Shown here: positions 47,696-56,458 of the stretch, one piece after another
Layout: each line of letters opens with the position of its first letter
Position numbering within the stretch: the first letter of the stretch is position 1
Source: Verrucomicrobiia bacterium
GTDB taxonomy: Bacteria; Verrucomicrobiota; Verrucomicrobiia; Limisphaerales; DASXHY01
DNA length: 64,000 nt
Assembly (NCBI GenBank): GCA_035629175.1
Contig: DASPIL010000067.1
Location: forward strand, 62,001-126,000
Direction: 5' to 3'
Notes under the pieces: generated by a model
What the model was told of the DNA's origin: nothing
Databases searched by the model: none
The model's input: only the letters and a program-made list of their open reading frames with translations
Position numbers and translations under genes: made by a program

Positions 47696-48667
47696 TTAAG
47701 TCGTTATTGGCGCGGTCAATTGGACCGCCCATTTGCCTGCTGCTGTTCCCGGACGCCCGGTAAACTTTGGCAGGTGACTGAAGCGTAGCTGGACTTGTGC
47801 CGCGCATCCCGGATCGAGCATAAGAACGTCGCCCGGCTTGAGCTGGGTGATTTCCTTTGCGGAAAGTTTGAGCCCCTGCCATTCGGCAACCACCGCGACG
47901 GGAACCTCGTTCAACTCGGCATTCCACCGCGGTTTCACTGCCCGGTTTGCTGGGTTTTCCGCGGACGAGATCCCCGGGGGCGAGAGAAGCCTGACGAGCG
48001 GTTCAACCATCGCGTAAGGAAACGCGATGTGGATCGGCTCCACCTGGTCGCCAAACCCGGCGTTCAGGGTCAACAAGAGCATTGCGGTGTCGCCCGTGGC
48101 GGTTTGGAGAAATTTCGGGTTATTTTCGTGACCCAGCAGGGCAGGGCGCAGGTCGCGCATTTCAGGCCACTGGGCGCACCATTCCGTCAGGAGCAGCGTG
48201 GCGACCTGGTCAATCAGCGCAATTTCGATCTCGCTCAAATCGCGGTTCCCTTCGGCCATCTGCCCTGGGCCGCCCAGCAGGCGATCCACGAGCGAAAGTC
48301 CGATCCGCGGCGGAATGACAAGCAATCCCGTTCCTTTGAGAGGATCGGTTTTGAACAATGTGATGTGGTTCGGGCTCGGGAGGTTCTCGATGAATTTCTG
48401 GTAGCCGACGATCTGGAGCTTGCCGAGCTGAACCGTGTATTCCACGCGAAGGAAGATCGCCAGGCGGGAGGCCAGGCCGCGGACGAATTGTTCGTGTCGA
48501 ACCCGGATTCGCCGCAGTTCGCTGGGCGCAAGGAAACCCGATTGCCGAAAGTCGTAGCTGCGAATGGCGTCGGACGACTTGGCTTCCCGCCCGCCTTTCG
48601 TGCTGAGCACCGAAACCATTGTGGCCGGCGCGGGTGCTGAACCTTCGGGTGGGGCAGGGGGAGCCAT
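47696..48667 (-). CDS. fliM: Flagellar motor switch protein FliM
   Basis: The 323-residue protein has the FliM core (RIRVRHEQFVRGLASRLAIFLRVEYTVQLGKLQIVGYQKFIENLP and LLVIPPRIGLSLVDRLLGGPGQ) and a C-terminal SpoA domain (LSAKEITQLKPGDVLML). The N-terminal CheY-binding peptide is not obvious. The start is Pro/Ala-rich instead. It forms the C ring with FliG and FliN. Confidence 0.9.
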   Translation of the reverse strand: MAPPAPPEGSAPAPATMVSVLSTKGGREAKSSDAIRSYDFRQSGFLAPSELRRIRVRHEQFVRGLASRLAIFLRVEYTVQLGKLQIVGYQKFIENLPSPNHITLFKTDPLKGTGLLVIPPRIGLSLVDRLLGGPGQMAEGNRDLSEIEIALIDQVATLLLTEWCAQWPEMRDLRPALLGHENNPKFLQTATGDTAMLLLTLNAGFGDQVEPIHIAFPYAMVEPLVRLLSPPGISSAENPANRAVKPRWNAELNEVPVAVVAEWQGLKLSAKEITQLKPGDVLMLDPGCAAQVQLRFSHLPKFTGRPGTAAGKWAVQLTAPITT

Positions 48668-48703
48668 ATCGGATTTGATGACAGGAAAGCTGGCGGCCGC
48701 CGG

Positions 48704-49252
48704 CTACTGAATGGCGAACTCGGTGAGGTAAATTTCCTGGACCATGGGTGCGCCCAGGATGGTGTTGAAGCCTGAGATCAGCTCGGAACGCACGAGATTG
48801 CGCGCACCTGGCTTTTCAAGGTCTGCAAGGGTTTTCGTGGCAAGCGTGCCGCACGCCATGTCGCGCAGTTGCGGATCCGATTCCTGCATTTTGGCGCGGA
48901 AAGCGGGATCCGCTCCCACCACGGAAAGGCTGACGAGCAGGTAGCGCTGCCCCATGGTACCCGCAACGTTGACGAGCAGCTTGTTTACAGTGACGGATTC
49001 CTTCTTCGCGTTCGCTGCGGCTTTTTTTGGGTCGCCGTCGTGAGCCGCGGCGGCTTCGGGCGTTATGCCCAGCCCGCTCTGAAGGCGCGGGAGCAGGACG
49101 AATGTCGTCATGCCCCACGCGAGCGCCGGCATTAGGACGATGGTGATGATCAGCGGCAGCCATGCTTTCATACCGCCGCCGGCGGACGGTTTGACCGCTT
49201 CCGGCGCGGCGGAAGCCGCTTCGGCGCCGGGCTCTATGCGATTGGCAGCCAT
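48704..49252 (-). CDS. fliL: Flagellar basal body-associated protein FliL
   Basis: A disordered start, one membrane helix (WLPLIITIVLMPALAWGMTTFVLL) and a periplasmic domain with VNVAGTMGQRYLLVSLSVVG and LISGFNTILGAPMVQEIYLTEFAIQ match FliL, which surrounds the stator. The gene precedes fliM in the usual way. Confidence 0.88.
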   Translation of the reverse strand: MAANRIEPGAEAASAAPEAVKPSAGGGMKAWLPLIITIVLMPALAWGMTTFVLLPRLQSGLGITPEAAAAHDGDPKKAAANAKKESVTVNKLLVNVAGTMGQRYLLVSLSVVGADPAFRAKMQESDPQLRDMACGTLATKTLADLEKPGARNLVRSELISGFNTILGAPMVQEIYLTEFAIQ

Positions 49253-49258
49253 GTTGGA

Positions 49259-50200
49259 TTAGCGCTTGAGGTTGACCAGTTCCTGCAGGATCTCGTCGCT
49301 CGTCGTGATGATCCGGGCGCTGGCCTGGAACGCGCGCTGCGTCGTGATCAGGGAGGAGAACTCGTTGGCAAGGTCGACGTTCGACATTTCCAGGGAGCCG
49401 GATTTGACGGAGCCCAGCCCGTTTGTTCCAGGGGCTGAGATGTCAGCAAGCGGACCCGCACTCGTCATTCCGGAGAAGAGATTGCTGCCTTCTTTCGTCA
49501 ACGCCTGAGGGTTCTGGAAATTCTGCAGCAGCACCTGGCCGCGCACATATTCCGTCCCGTCATTGAGCCGGACGTTGATCTTGCCTTCAGAGTTGATGCT
49601 GAAGGAAGCCATTTTCAAATTCTGCGCGGTGGTCAGTTCCGCCTCAGCTGTTGCAAGGCTCTCCTGCAGGGTGGTGTTCGTTGGATCGCCCGCCAGCGCT
49701 GCTGCAGCGGCATCGCGGGCCGTCGTGGCCGCAGCCACGCGGGTGGCCTGCATGTCGGTCGCGTCAATTACGATGTCGCCGCGCGTGGTCAGCTGTGAAT
49801 CGGAATAGCCCTGCACGCGAAAACCATCGGCTGTGACGAGATGCCCGGAGTTATCCAGGTGAAAACTTCCGTCGCGGGTCACGTAATCCGCGTCCGTCAG
49901 GTTGTCGCGCACGGCGAAGAATCCGTTGCCGGAAACCGCGAGATCCGTTGTAACGCCTGTGCTGGTGACGGCGCCCTGCCGGAATTGGTTCGAGACGGCA
50001 TTGGTGCCGACGCCTGTGCCGATCTGCATGGATCCGCTGGCCGAACCGCTGCCGACCGTCTGGCTGAATGCGTCAGCGAAATCGATGCGGGCGCCTTTGA
50101 AGCCTGTGGTGTTGACGTTGGCGATGTTGTTGCCGATGACGTCCATGCGTTGCTGGAACTGTTGCATGGCACTGACGCCGGAATTAAGGGAACGAAGCAT
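49259..50200 (-). CDS. flgE: Flagellar hook protein FlgE, short form
   Basis: The N-terminal rod/hook signature is SGVSAMQQFQQRMDVIGNNIANVNTTGFKGARIDFADAFSQT and the C-terminal one is SLEMSNVDLANEFSSLITTQRAFQASARIITTSDEILQELVNLKR. At 313 residues it is shorter than most FlgE proteins, with only one small outer domain that includes an Ala-rich coiled stretch. Position after flgD and homology make hook protein the best call. FlgF/FlgG rod proteins are shorter alternatives. Confidence 0.85.
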   Translation of the reverse strand: MLRSLNSGVSAMQQFQQRMDVIGNNIANVNTTGFKGARIDFADAFSQTVGSGSASGSMQIGTGVGTNAVSNQFRQGAVTSTGVTTDLAVSGNGFFAVRDNLTDADYVTRDGSFHLDNSGHLVTADGFRVQGYSDSQLTTRGDIVIDATDMQATRVAAATTARDAAAAALAGDPTNTTLQESLATAEAELTTAQNLKMASFSINSEGKINVRLNDGTEYVRGQVLLQNFQNPQALTKEGSNLFSGMTSAGPLADISAPGTNGLGSVKSGSLEMSNVDLANEFSSLITTQRAFQASARIITTSDEILQELVNLKR

Positions 50201-50224
50201 ATTGTTTGTTTGAGGTGAGGGTTG

Positions 50225-50476
50225 TTAAGCGAACGATGGTGGAAGAACCGTAAGGATCTGGTTCATGTCATATCGATGTCCATTCACTACGATCTTCGGC
50301 TTCCCTGCCTCAGTTGTGACGCCGGTGACAATGCCGTGCAGGACCTTTCGGGATCCTGTGAGCAGGTCGACGGCTTTTCCTATCATGTGTTGTGCGATTC
50401 CTGTGCGGACTGCTGTGAGTCCGCCATCGAGGATATTCTGACTGGGTTTTCTTTTGAGTGGTGTGGGCATGCGCAT
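50225..50476 (-). CDS. FlgD C-terminal-domain paralogue, 83 aa
   Basis: The last 40 residues (VLHGIVTGVTTEAGKPKIVVNGHRYDMNQILTV) follow the same pattern as the end of FlgD in the next gene upstream (GTVEAVVIAEGVPKLLVDGVAYDLSQVTSI). The first part is basic and helical. It looks like a duplicated end domain of the hook cap protein. It lies between flgD and flgE. Confidence 0.65.
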   Translation of the reverse strand: MRMPTPLKRKPSQNILDGGLTAVRTGIAQHMIGKAVDLLTGSRKVLHGIVTGVTTEAGKPKIVVNGHRYDMNQILTVLPPSFA

Positions 50477-50483
50477 TGAGTGG

Positions 50484-50900
50484 TTATGCGAGCATTGTGG
50501 GAGAAATCGAGGTGACCTGGCTGAGATCGTAGGCGACCCCATCCACGAGCAGCTTCGGAACGCCTTCTGCAATCACGACGGCTTCGACTGTGCCTTCTAG
50601 CGTTGCGTCGCCGGATTGCAATGTGACGTCGCGGCCGATGAGCGTGTTGGCCTGCAGCACCTGCTGTTCGGTTCGGAGGAGCGCGATGTTCTGCTCCAGG
50701 GTGCGGGTTTGTTCCAGCGTGCTGAATTGCGCCATCTGGCCCATGAACTCGGCGTTCGAAACGGGATTCATGGGGTCCTGCGAAGTCATTTGAGCCATGA
50801 GCAGCTTGAAGAAATCCTGCTGGTTCAGCGTTTTCTCAGGGAGAACGGAGGCTTCGTAGCCGTTGCCGGACGTGTTGGTGACTGAAGGTACGGTGGACAT
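50484..50900 (-). CDS. flgD: Flagellar hook capping protein FlgD
   Basis: The scaffold protein that caps the growing hook. The family start is clear: LNQQDFFKLLMAQMTSQDPMNPVSNAEFMGQMAQFSTLEQ. At 138 residues it is a short form without the tudor/Ig-like C-terminal part of enterobacterial FlgD. It stands between fliK and the paralogous end-domain gene. Confidence 0.92.
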   Translation of the reverse strand: MSTVPSVTNTSGNGYEASVLPEKTLNQQDFFKLLMAQMTSQDPMNPVSNAEFMGQMAQFSTLEQTRTLEQNIALLRTEQQVLQANTLIGRDVTLQSGDATLEGTVEAVVIAEGVPKLLVDGVAYDLSQVTSISPTMLA

Positions 50901-50903
50901 GAT

Positions 50904-52991
50904 TCAGGCCCAGGATTCCCATCCGCGGGCGATTGCGAGTTTCGCGGCTTTTCTCGGCACGAGGACGTTCTGCAGCGCGAACTCAGCGAAAGCACCTGTG
51001 CGGGTCGGTTCCTCGTCAGTATGGCGCTGCTTGGATTGCTGGGAGAAACCGCTGTTGTTTGCTGTGCCAGAGGATGAATTGGAGTCGCCCGGCGTAAGCG
51101 CTGCCAGGCGAACGCCACGGGATTCGAGCTGCTGTTGCAGTTCGCTCCAGTAACGGTTTAAAAGTTCATGATCGCCGCGTTGCAATTGCGCGGTGACTTC
51201 GATCGCCCCGTCGCGCATCTGCACATTCAACGCGAGATGGAGGTTGGGATCGGGCTTGATGACAACCTGGAGCGATTCGCGGCCGGAATCGCGTAAACGG
51301 AATCCGTGCAGTGCGATAAGGTCCTGAGTGCGATCCACCGTGCGAAGCGGGAGGGTTGCGGCTGAAGTGGAGAATTCTGATTCTGGCGCAGCTTTCACAA
51401 ATTGTCCGTTGGCGTCGGTGGAGGTCATTGCCGCCACCTTTTCGTTGTCGACGCGCGCCGTGGCAACCACCGAGCTTCCGGCTCGAGCTGCAACCGCGGC
51501 CCTGGCAGGCAGCTGGCCCGGCAGGTTTTGCTCGGCAGACCCGGTAAGTTCTGTCGTTTGTTCAGGGTTTTGCATCGACAACGCCTGTTTAGCACTGGAT
51601 GTGCCATGGCTTTCTGGCAGCGGAGCCGCTGTCGGGAGCGGGGTCATTGCCACGGTTTTTGCATGGATCGGCCCTCGCGCTGGCTGAGATGGTGTGAAAG
51701 GCCTTGATTCTTCCGGGGCGAGCGGCAGTTCCTGCCCGGCAGCCTTGGCCGGTAATGGCTTTGCCGGCGGGTTCGCAGCCGGAGTCGATGCCGAAGGTGC
51801 GGCGTCACCTGGAACGCTGGTGCTGACTGTGGGCTTCGGCTCCCCGCTGCTTTGCAGGGCGATCGTCGCCTGCGCGGGCGTGTGGGCTTCAAGGGGAGCG
51901 GCTTGCGCGTGAGTCGACGTTGGAAGCGACGTTGGAACCGGCGTTGGAACCGGCGTTGGGACAGCAGAGATATTCGAGTTCGAAACGCTGGATTGGGGTG
52001 CAGCTGGAACGGGCGCAGCTGACCTCGTGGGCGGCTGCTCGGCGGGGAGGGGCCGTTGCGATTGCACAATGTGAACTTCAGGCGGAAGACTGGGTGGCCG
52101 AAGGTTCTGCGACGAAGGCGTTTCCCTCGTTGATGATAGATTGTTGCCTGTTTCAACCGCCACTGCGGATGGAGCGGAAGCTTCAGGACGCGGTGAGTTC
52201 GGTTGCGAAACCATTGGCTCGCGGGCGTTGCCCACCGCTGTCGGAACCGATCCCTGATGTTGGATTTCGACCGTCGGCGTAACGATCGGCGCCGCCGGAT
52301 CTTGTTTGATCGACACGCCACCGAGGGAGGGCGCGGCTTTGGAAGACTGCGGGCTTTCTTCAACGTTGGCACCCGCGCTGGGAAAGTGAATTGCTTTCGG
52401 CTCGGTTGCTGGCAGGGGCTGTTCCGTGTTCTCAGGGCTCGCGACTGGAGCAATCGATGGAAAACTCTTTGAAGCCGCGATGTTCGACTCAGCAGGAACT
52501 GCAGCCTGAACCGGCTTCGAAACGGCGGCAGGAATGGGAACCTCTGGCGAATTTAAAACTGGCTGCGGAACCGAGACCGAAGGAGGAGCGGGGACCGCCG
52601 CACCAGCCGGGATTGAAGCAGGAACAGGGCTTTCGGAGGCCGCTGCTGTCTCCACACGAGCGTCGCGTGCAGTCGTGATCTCTGGGGGCGTCGTTTGTTC
52701 CACGCGAGATGGAACGCAAAAAATCAGGGGCAGCACCCACGCGGCGGGTGACGGAAGGGCCGGATGATCCTGCGTTTCTGCGTCGCTAGTGGATTCTTGT
52801 GATGCAGGAGCTGTCGGCGCCTTTTCTTCATCGGCTTGTGCGGGCGGCTCACCTGGGGAGGGGGCAGACGCTTCGTCAAACAGCTGCGCGAACGCATTCG
52901 GCTGGCCGTCGAGAGGGAGGGATTCTGGCGTGCTGATTTCCGGCAGTGCGCTGACGGTGCTGGTGGCAGCGGGAAGGGAGACGGATTTCAT
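50904..52991 (-). CDS. fliK: Flagellar hook-length control protein FliK
   Basis: A 695-residue protein with about 530 residues of Pro/Ala/Ser/Thr-rich disordered sequence, then a folded C-terminal Flg_hook domain (LRDSGRESLQVVIKPDPNLHLALNVQMRDGAIEVTAQLQRGDHELLNRYWSELQQQLESRGVRL). This is the ruler arrangement of FliK. The linker has a short tandem repeat encoding VPTPVPTPVPTSLPTS. It overlaps the MotE-like gene by TAATG. Confidence 0.9.
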   Translation of the reverse strand: MKSVSLPAATSTVSALPEISTPESLPLDGQPNAFAQLFDEASAPSPGEPPAQADEEKAPTAPASQESTSDAETQDHPALPSPAAWVLPLIFCVPSRVEQTTPPEITTARDARVETAAASESPVPASIPAGAAVPAPPSVSVPQPVLNSPEVPIPAAVSKPVQAAVPAESNIAASKSFPSIAPVASPENTEQPLPATEPKAIHFPSAGANVEESPQSSKAAPSLGGVSIKQDPAAPIVTPTVEIQHQGSVPTAVGNAREPMVSQPNSPRPEASAPSAVAVETGNNLSSTRETPSSQNLRPPSLPPEVHIVQSQRPLPAEQPPTRSAAPVPAAPQSSVSNSNISAVPTPVPTPVPTSLPTSTHAQAAPLEAHTPAQATIALQSSGEPKPTVSTSVPGDAAPSASTPAANPPAKPLPAKAAGQELPLAPEESRPFTPSQPARGPIHAKTVAMTPLPTAAPLPESHGTSSAKQALSMQNPEQTTELTGSAEQNLPGQLPARAAVAARAGSSVVATARVDNEKVAAMTSTDANGQFVKAAPESEFSTSAATLPLRTVDRTQDLIALHGFRLRDSGRESLQVVIKPDPNLHLALNVQMRDGAIEVTAQLQRGDHELLNRYWSELQQQLESRGVRLAALTPGDSNSSSGTANNSGFSQQSKQRHTDEEPTRTGAFAEFALQNVLVPRKAAKLAIARGWESWA

Positions 52992-53605
52992 TAAGAGGAT
53001 CGGGACTTGGCTTTTGGTTCAGGCGGAAGCGCGCGGCGCAGCCGTTCAGTAATGCTCGCCGCTTTCTTTGCTTCGGCTTTGCCCATGCCGCCGAGCAGGT
53101 CCAGCAATGCGCTGACATCGTCGTTTTTCATGACGTGCAATATCTTGACGGCTTCGTCCTCCTGCATGCCGGCCAGCAGCGCGGCGACGGCGTCCTGGCT
53201 CATGTTGGCAAACACGCGAGCCTGCCGCTTGAGGTTGGTGATTTCCTGCTCATTGAAGCGGATAACGTTCCGATCAAACTCCGCTTGCAGTTGGTATACG
53301 GTCTGGGTGATGGCCGTGAGTTCGGAGCGTTCGGCTTCGAGCCGAAGGGCGAGCTCCTGAAGTTGCTGCTCGCGCAGCTGGAGTGCTTCGCGTTCACGCT
53401 TCAACTCCGCCAGCCATTGTTCCATCTCGGGGTTTTTGAATTTCCACGACGGATCATTTTCGGGTGTTTTGACCTGCTCCTCCTGTGCGTTCGCAGCGCG
53501 GGCACCCTTGAAGTGTGAGGGGCTCAACAACAGGAACGTCACTCCCAGATAGAGCACTCCGCCAACGACGGCGGTGAACCATGAGGATTGAACTATACGT
53601 GCCAT
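52991..53605 (-). CDS. MotE-like chaperone with MgtE-N-type domain
   Basis: An N-terminal membrane helix (FTAVVGGVLYLGVTFLLL) precedes a long coiled coil (WLAELKREREALQLREQQLQEL...) and a C-terminal MgtE-N-type helical repeat domain (ANMSQDAVAALLAGMQEDEAVKILHVMKNDDVSALLDLLGGM). This layout matches MotE-type proteins, which assist motor stator assembly in alphaproteobacteria. Such genes commonly sit beside fliK and fliJ. Confidence 0.75.
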   Translation of the reverse strand: MARIVQSSWFTAVVGGVLYLGVTFLLLSPSHFKGARAANAQEEQVKTPENDPSWKFKNPEMEQWLAELKREREALQLREQQLQELALRLEAERSELTAITQTVYQLQAEFDRNVIRFNEQEITNLKRQARVFANMSQDAVAALLAGMQEDEAVKILHVMKNDDVSALLDLLGGMGKAEAKKAASITERLRRALPPEPKAKSRSS

Positions 53606-53610
53606 AAAGG

Positions 53611-54072
53611 TCAGCGGCGCATCGCGGAAAGCGCGGAAGCCGGCGCGCGGCGGATTCCCAGCTCATCGAGAATCTTTTGTTCCTCCCGTTGCGCCGCCAG
53701 GTTGTAGGTGTCGCGGCATCTCTCGTGATACTGGTCGATTGCCTTGCGATCGCGCGTGGCCACGAGCATCTCGCGCATTGCGGCATCCATGGCGCGGCGT
53801 GCGCGCTGGGCGGCTTCGGCGCATTCTTTTTGCCGCAACTCCAGCGAGTTGCACCAAGTGCGGGTGCGGCTGAGTTGCGCGGCATTGACACCTGCCGAGG
53901 TTTCGCGGCACAGCGCATTCCAGGCGGCGAGCAATTCGTCGCTGGCGACTTTCAGTTGCAATGCCGCCTGCTCGTGAAGACGCATCGCGCGGCTGAAGGC
54001 CTGTTGCGATTTCTGTTCCTTTTGCTCGCGGAGAACACGGATCGGTTGCAGGGAAAAACGAAAGGCTTTCAT
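53611..54072 (-). CDS. fliJ: FliJ-type flagellar export chaperone
   Basis: ATG 54072 (MKAFRFSLQPIRVLREQKEQ) is the family start. The 153-residue protein is almost wholly helical and charged, with heptad patterns, as expected of FliJ, the stalk-like partner of the FliI ATPase. It follows fliI and a second FliJ-like gene. Confidence 0.8.
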   Translation of the reverse strand: MKAFRFSLQPIRVLREQKEQKSQQAFSRAMRLHEQAALQLKVASDELLAAWNALCRETSAGVNAAQLSRTRTWCNSLELRQKECAEAAQRARRAMDAAMREMLVATRDRKAIDQYHERCRDTYNLAAQREEQKILDELGIRRAPASALSAMRR

Positions 54073-54073
54073 G

Positions 54074-54505
54074 TCAGCGGGGCTGCGGGACGACAGCGTG
54101 TTTGGAGGGATGGGCCGGTTGCAGCAGCAGCGTCCAGCTTTGCGCAAAGAGTGTTTCTGAAGTCGAATCCGGCGCGCCTGCATGGGCGCGATGATGAGAA
54201 CGGGATCGGGCAATGACCCGCCGCCACGCCGCGTCCACATTGAGCCGCGCCTTCTCAAGCAACGCCGTCCTTTCGCGCAGCCGCAATTCGAGAACATTGC
54301 ACCACGCGCGGCGGCGCAGCAGGTCGGTGGGAGACGCCCCGTTGGAAATTTCGATCGTGAGCGCGCTCCAGCAGGCCGCGAGTTCATCCGCGGCTGCCTT
54401 CACCTGTGCGGCGGTAAACTCACAGTTGCGCAGGACTTCGTCGAGCGGCGTTCGCGTCATTTCCCGGCGCTTGCGGTCGGGACGTTCTGAGTGAGCGGAC
54501 TTCAT
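54074..54505 (-). CDS. Second FliJ-like coiled-coil protein
   Basis: The helical core parallels fliJ downstream: QVKAAADELAACWSALTIEISNGASPTDLLRRRAWCNVLELRLRER compares with KVASDELLAAWNALCRETSAGVNAAQLSRTRTWCNSLELRQKE. The two are clearly related copies. This copy has a different start and a Pro/His-rich tail. It lies directly between fliI and fliJ. Confidence 0.7.
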   Translation of the reverse strand: MKSAHSERPDRKRREMTRTPLDEVLRNCEFTAAQVKAAADELAACWSALTIEISNGASPTDLLRRRAWCNVLELRLRERTALLEKARLNVDAAWRRVIARSRSHHRAHAGAPDSTSETLFAQSWTLLLQPAHPSKHAVVPQPR

Positions 54506-54509
54506 GGAT

Positions 54510-55880
54510 TTATCGGTGCGGCTGCGGCTTGGGAGCAGGAGCGGCGGGTCGTGGGGTTGCGAGTGTTTGGGTCAGCATTTCCCAGCTGCGGCTTGCTGGA
54601 AATCCGTCGGTGACGCCCTGTCGCAGGAATTTATTAAGCGGATCGTGCAAAGCAATGGCGTGGTCGATCGGCGCGCTGCTGCCCGCGGGATAGGCCCCGA
54701 TGTTGATCAGGTCCTGGTTCTTGCGATATGTCGCCATGTGCTCGCGGGCCGCTGCAGCCATGTTGAGCTGCGGCGTTGCCAGCAAATCGCGCGTGAGCCG
54801 GCTGACGCTCTCCAGCACATCGATTGCAGGATAATGATTCTGCGTCGCGAGTTCGCGGGTGAGGACGATGTGGCCATCCAGAATCGAGCGCACGGAATCC
54901 GCGATCGGATCGTTCATGTCGTCGGCCTCCACCAGAACCGTGAACAAGCCTGTGATGGCGCCTTGTTCGCCTGTGCCTGCGCGCTCGAGCAATTGCGGGA
55001 GCAGGGAAAAAACCGAGGGCGTGTAGCCGCGCGTGGCCGGCGGTTCGCCCACTGCAAGGCCGATCTCGCGTTGCGCCATGGCAAAGCGCGTGACCGAATC
55101 CATCATCAACAAAACGCTCTGGCCCCTGTCGCGGAAGTATTCGGCGATCGCCATGGCCAGGAATGCTCCTTTTACGCGGTGGAGGGCGGGTTCGTTGGAC
55201 GTCGCGACGATCACGACAGACTTTTTCCGTCCGGCTTCGTCAAGGTCGCGCTCGAGGAATTCGCGCACCTCGCGTCCGCGTTCACCGATCAGGGCGATGA
55301 CATTGACGTCGGCTTCGGCATGGGATGCCATCATTCCAAGCAATGTGGATTTGCCGACGCCGCTGCCCGCGAAGATTCCCATGCGTTGTCCGCGTCCGCA
55401 CGGAGTAAAGGTGTCGATGGCCTTGATCCCGGTTTGGAAAACATCCTTGATGCGCTGGCGCTTCAAGGGATGCGGCGGGAGAAGATTGAGTCCGACCGTT
55501 TCGTCAGCGACCACAGGGCCAAGGCTGTCGAGAGGTTTTCCGAGGCCATCGAGAATCCGGCCTTTCAATGCATTTCCGACCGGCACGCGCATGGCGCTTC
55601 CGGTTGCGAAGACTTCGCTTCCAGGGTGGATGCCGTGCAATTCGCCCAACGGCATGAGCAGGAGATTGTGATTTCGAAAGCCGACGACTTCCGCAAGCGT
55701 GAAGCCGTCGTGCCGGGCGGATTCAATGCGCACGACTTCGCCGACGGCGGCGAGTGGTCCCTCGGATTCAATGACGAGCCCGATGACCTGGACGACACGT
55801 CCGCAGGTCTCGGTCACGCGAGCTTCCCGAACGCGGTGCAGCGCGGACGTGAGGCGGGAAGAGCAGGAAAGAGCGTTCAT
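54510..55880 (-). CDS. fliI: Flagellum-specific ATP synthase FliI
   Basis: FliI energises flagellar protein export. It is an F1-beta-like ATPase with Walker A GIFAGSGVGKSTLLGM, Walker B SVLLMMDSVTRFAM and the export-ATPase C-terminal region (DPLNKFLRQG). The 456 residues are normal. The start overlaps fliH by four bases. Confidence 0.94.
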   Translation of the reverse strand: MNALSCSSRLTSALHRVREARVTETCGRVVQVIGLVIESEGPLAAVGEVVRIESARHDGFTLAEVVGFRNHNLLLMPLGELHGIHPGSEVFATGSAMRVPVGNALKGRILDGLGKPLDSLGPVVADETVGLNLLPPHPLKRQRIKDVFQTGIKAIDTFTPCGRGQRMGIFAGSGVGKSTLLGMMASHAEADVNVIALIGERGREVREFLERDLDEAGRKKSVVIVATSNEPALHRVKGAFLAMAIAEYFRDRGQSVLLMMDSVTRFAMAQREIGLAVGEPPATRGYTPSVFSLLPQLLERAGTGEQGAITGLFTVLVEADDMNDPIADSVRSILDGHIVLTRELATQNHYPAIDVLESVSRLTRDLLATPQLNMAAAAREHMATYRKNQDLINIGAYPAGSSAPIDHAIALHDPLNKFLRQGVTDGFPASRSWEMLTQTLATPRPAAPAPKPQPHR

Positions 55881-56458
55881 GCGAGAGACTTTCTGAGCTG
55901 CTCAATCTTGGTTTCACGCCGGGCATCGAGCACACCAAACCGGGTGAGGATGACACAGCCGCCACGGCTTACTTCCGGGACACTGACCAGCTTGAGCTTG
56001 TCCGCGCCAGGAAGCGAATCCAGGACGGGTGAGTTGTGTTTGTGCAGCAGCGCGAGGTCTTCGGGATTCAGTTGAACCGTGAGATCGCTTTTGTGTTCAA
56101 GCTGGCTGAGTGCGTCCTGGATCGTGGTTTCAATGGTTTCGGCCGAAATGGGAAGGCCCGCGACGATTTTCTGCGCGACTTCGAAGGCGAGTTCGATGAC
56201 GGCTTTTTCCGTTTCGGCAATGACCTGGGGAATTGAGCGGCTCAATGAGCTAAACACACCCTGCTGCAGTTCAAGCAGTTCGGCTCGCTGCTGGATGAGT
56301 TGCGTGCTCAATGCCTTCTCGGCGTCGCGCGTTCCGCGCTCATAGGCAGCCTTCTCGGCTTCGCGCACGCGAGCCTCGATGTCCACCCGCGCATCGGCGG
56401 ATGCGAGCCGCACATCCCTGATCGGGGCAGAGAGCGTGATGGTCTTATACAATTTCAT
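55877..56458 (-). CDS. fliH: Flagellar assembly protein FliH
   Basis: ATG 56458 (MKLYKTITLSAPIRD) is taken, since the longer frame crosses the end of fliG. The N-terminal half is a long helix with small-residue repeats (AREAEKAAYERGTRDAEKAL-like) and the C-terminal half resembles the F-type delta subunit (VIAETEKAVIELAFEVAQKIVAG). FliH regulates FliI. It overlaps fliG by 14 bases. Confidence 0.85.
   Translation of the reverse strand: MKLYKTITLSAPIRDVRLASADARVDIEARVREAEKAAYERGTRDAEKALSTQLIQQRAELLELQQGVFSSLSRSIPQVIAETEKAVIELAFEVAQKIVAGLPISAETIETTIQDALSQLEHKSDLTVQLNPEDLALLHKHNSPVLDSLPGADKLKLVSVPEVSRGGCVILTRFGVLDARRETKIEQLRKSLA

Noticed and set aside
54504-56075. 523-codon + strand frame opposite fliI and fliH
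   Set aside because: It is antisense to unmistakable FliI motifs and its translation has no recognisable domain.
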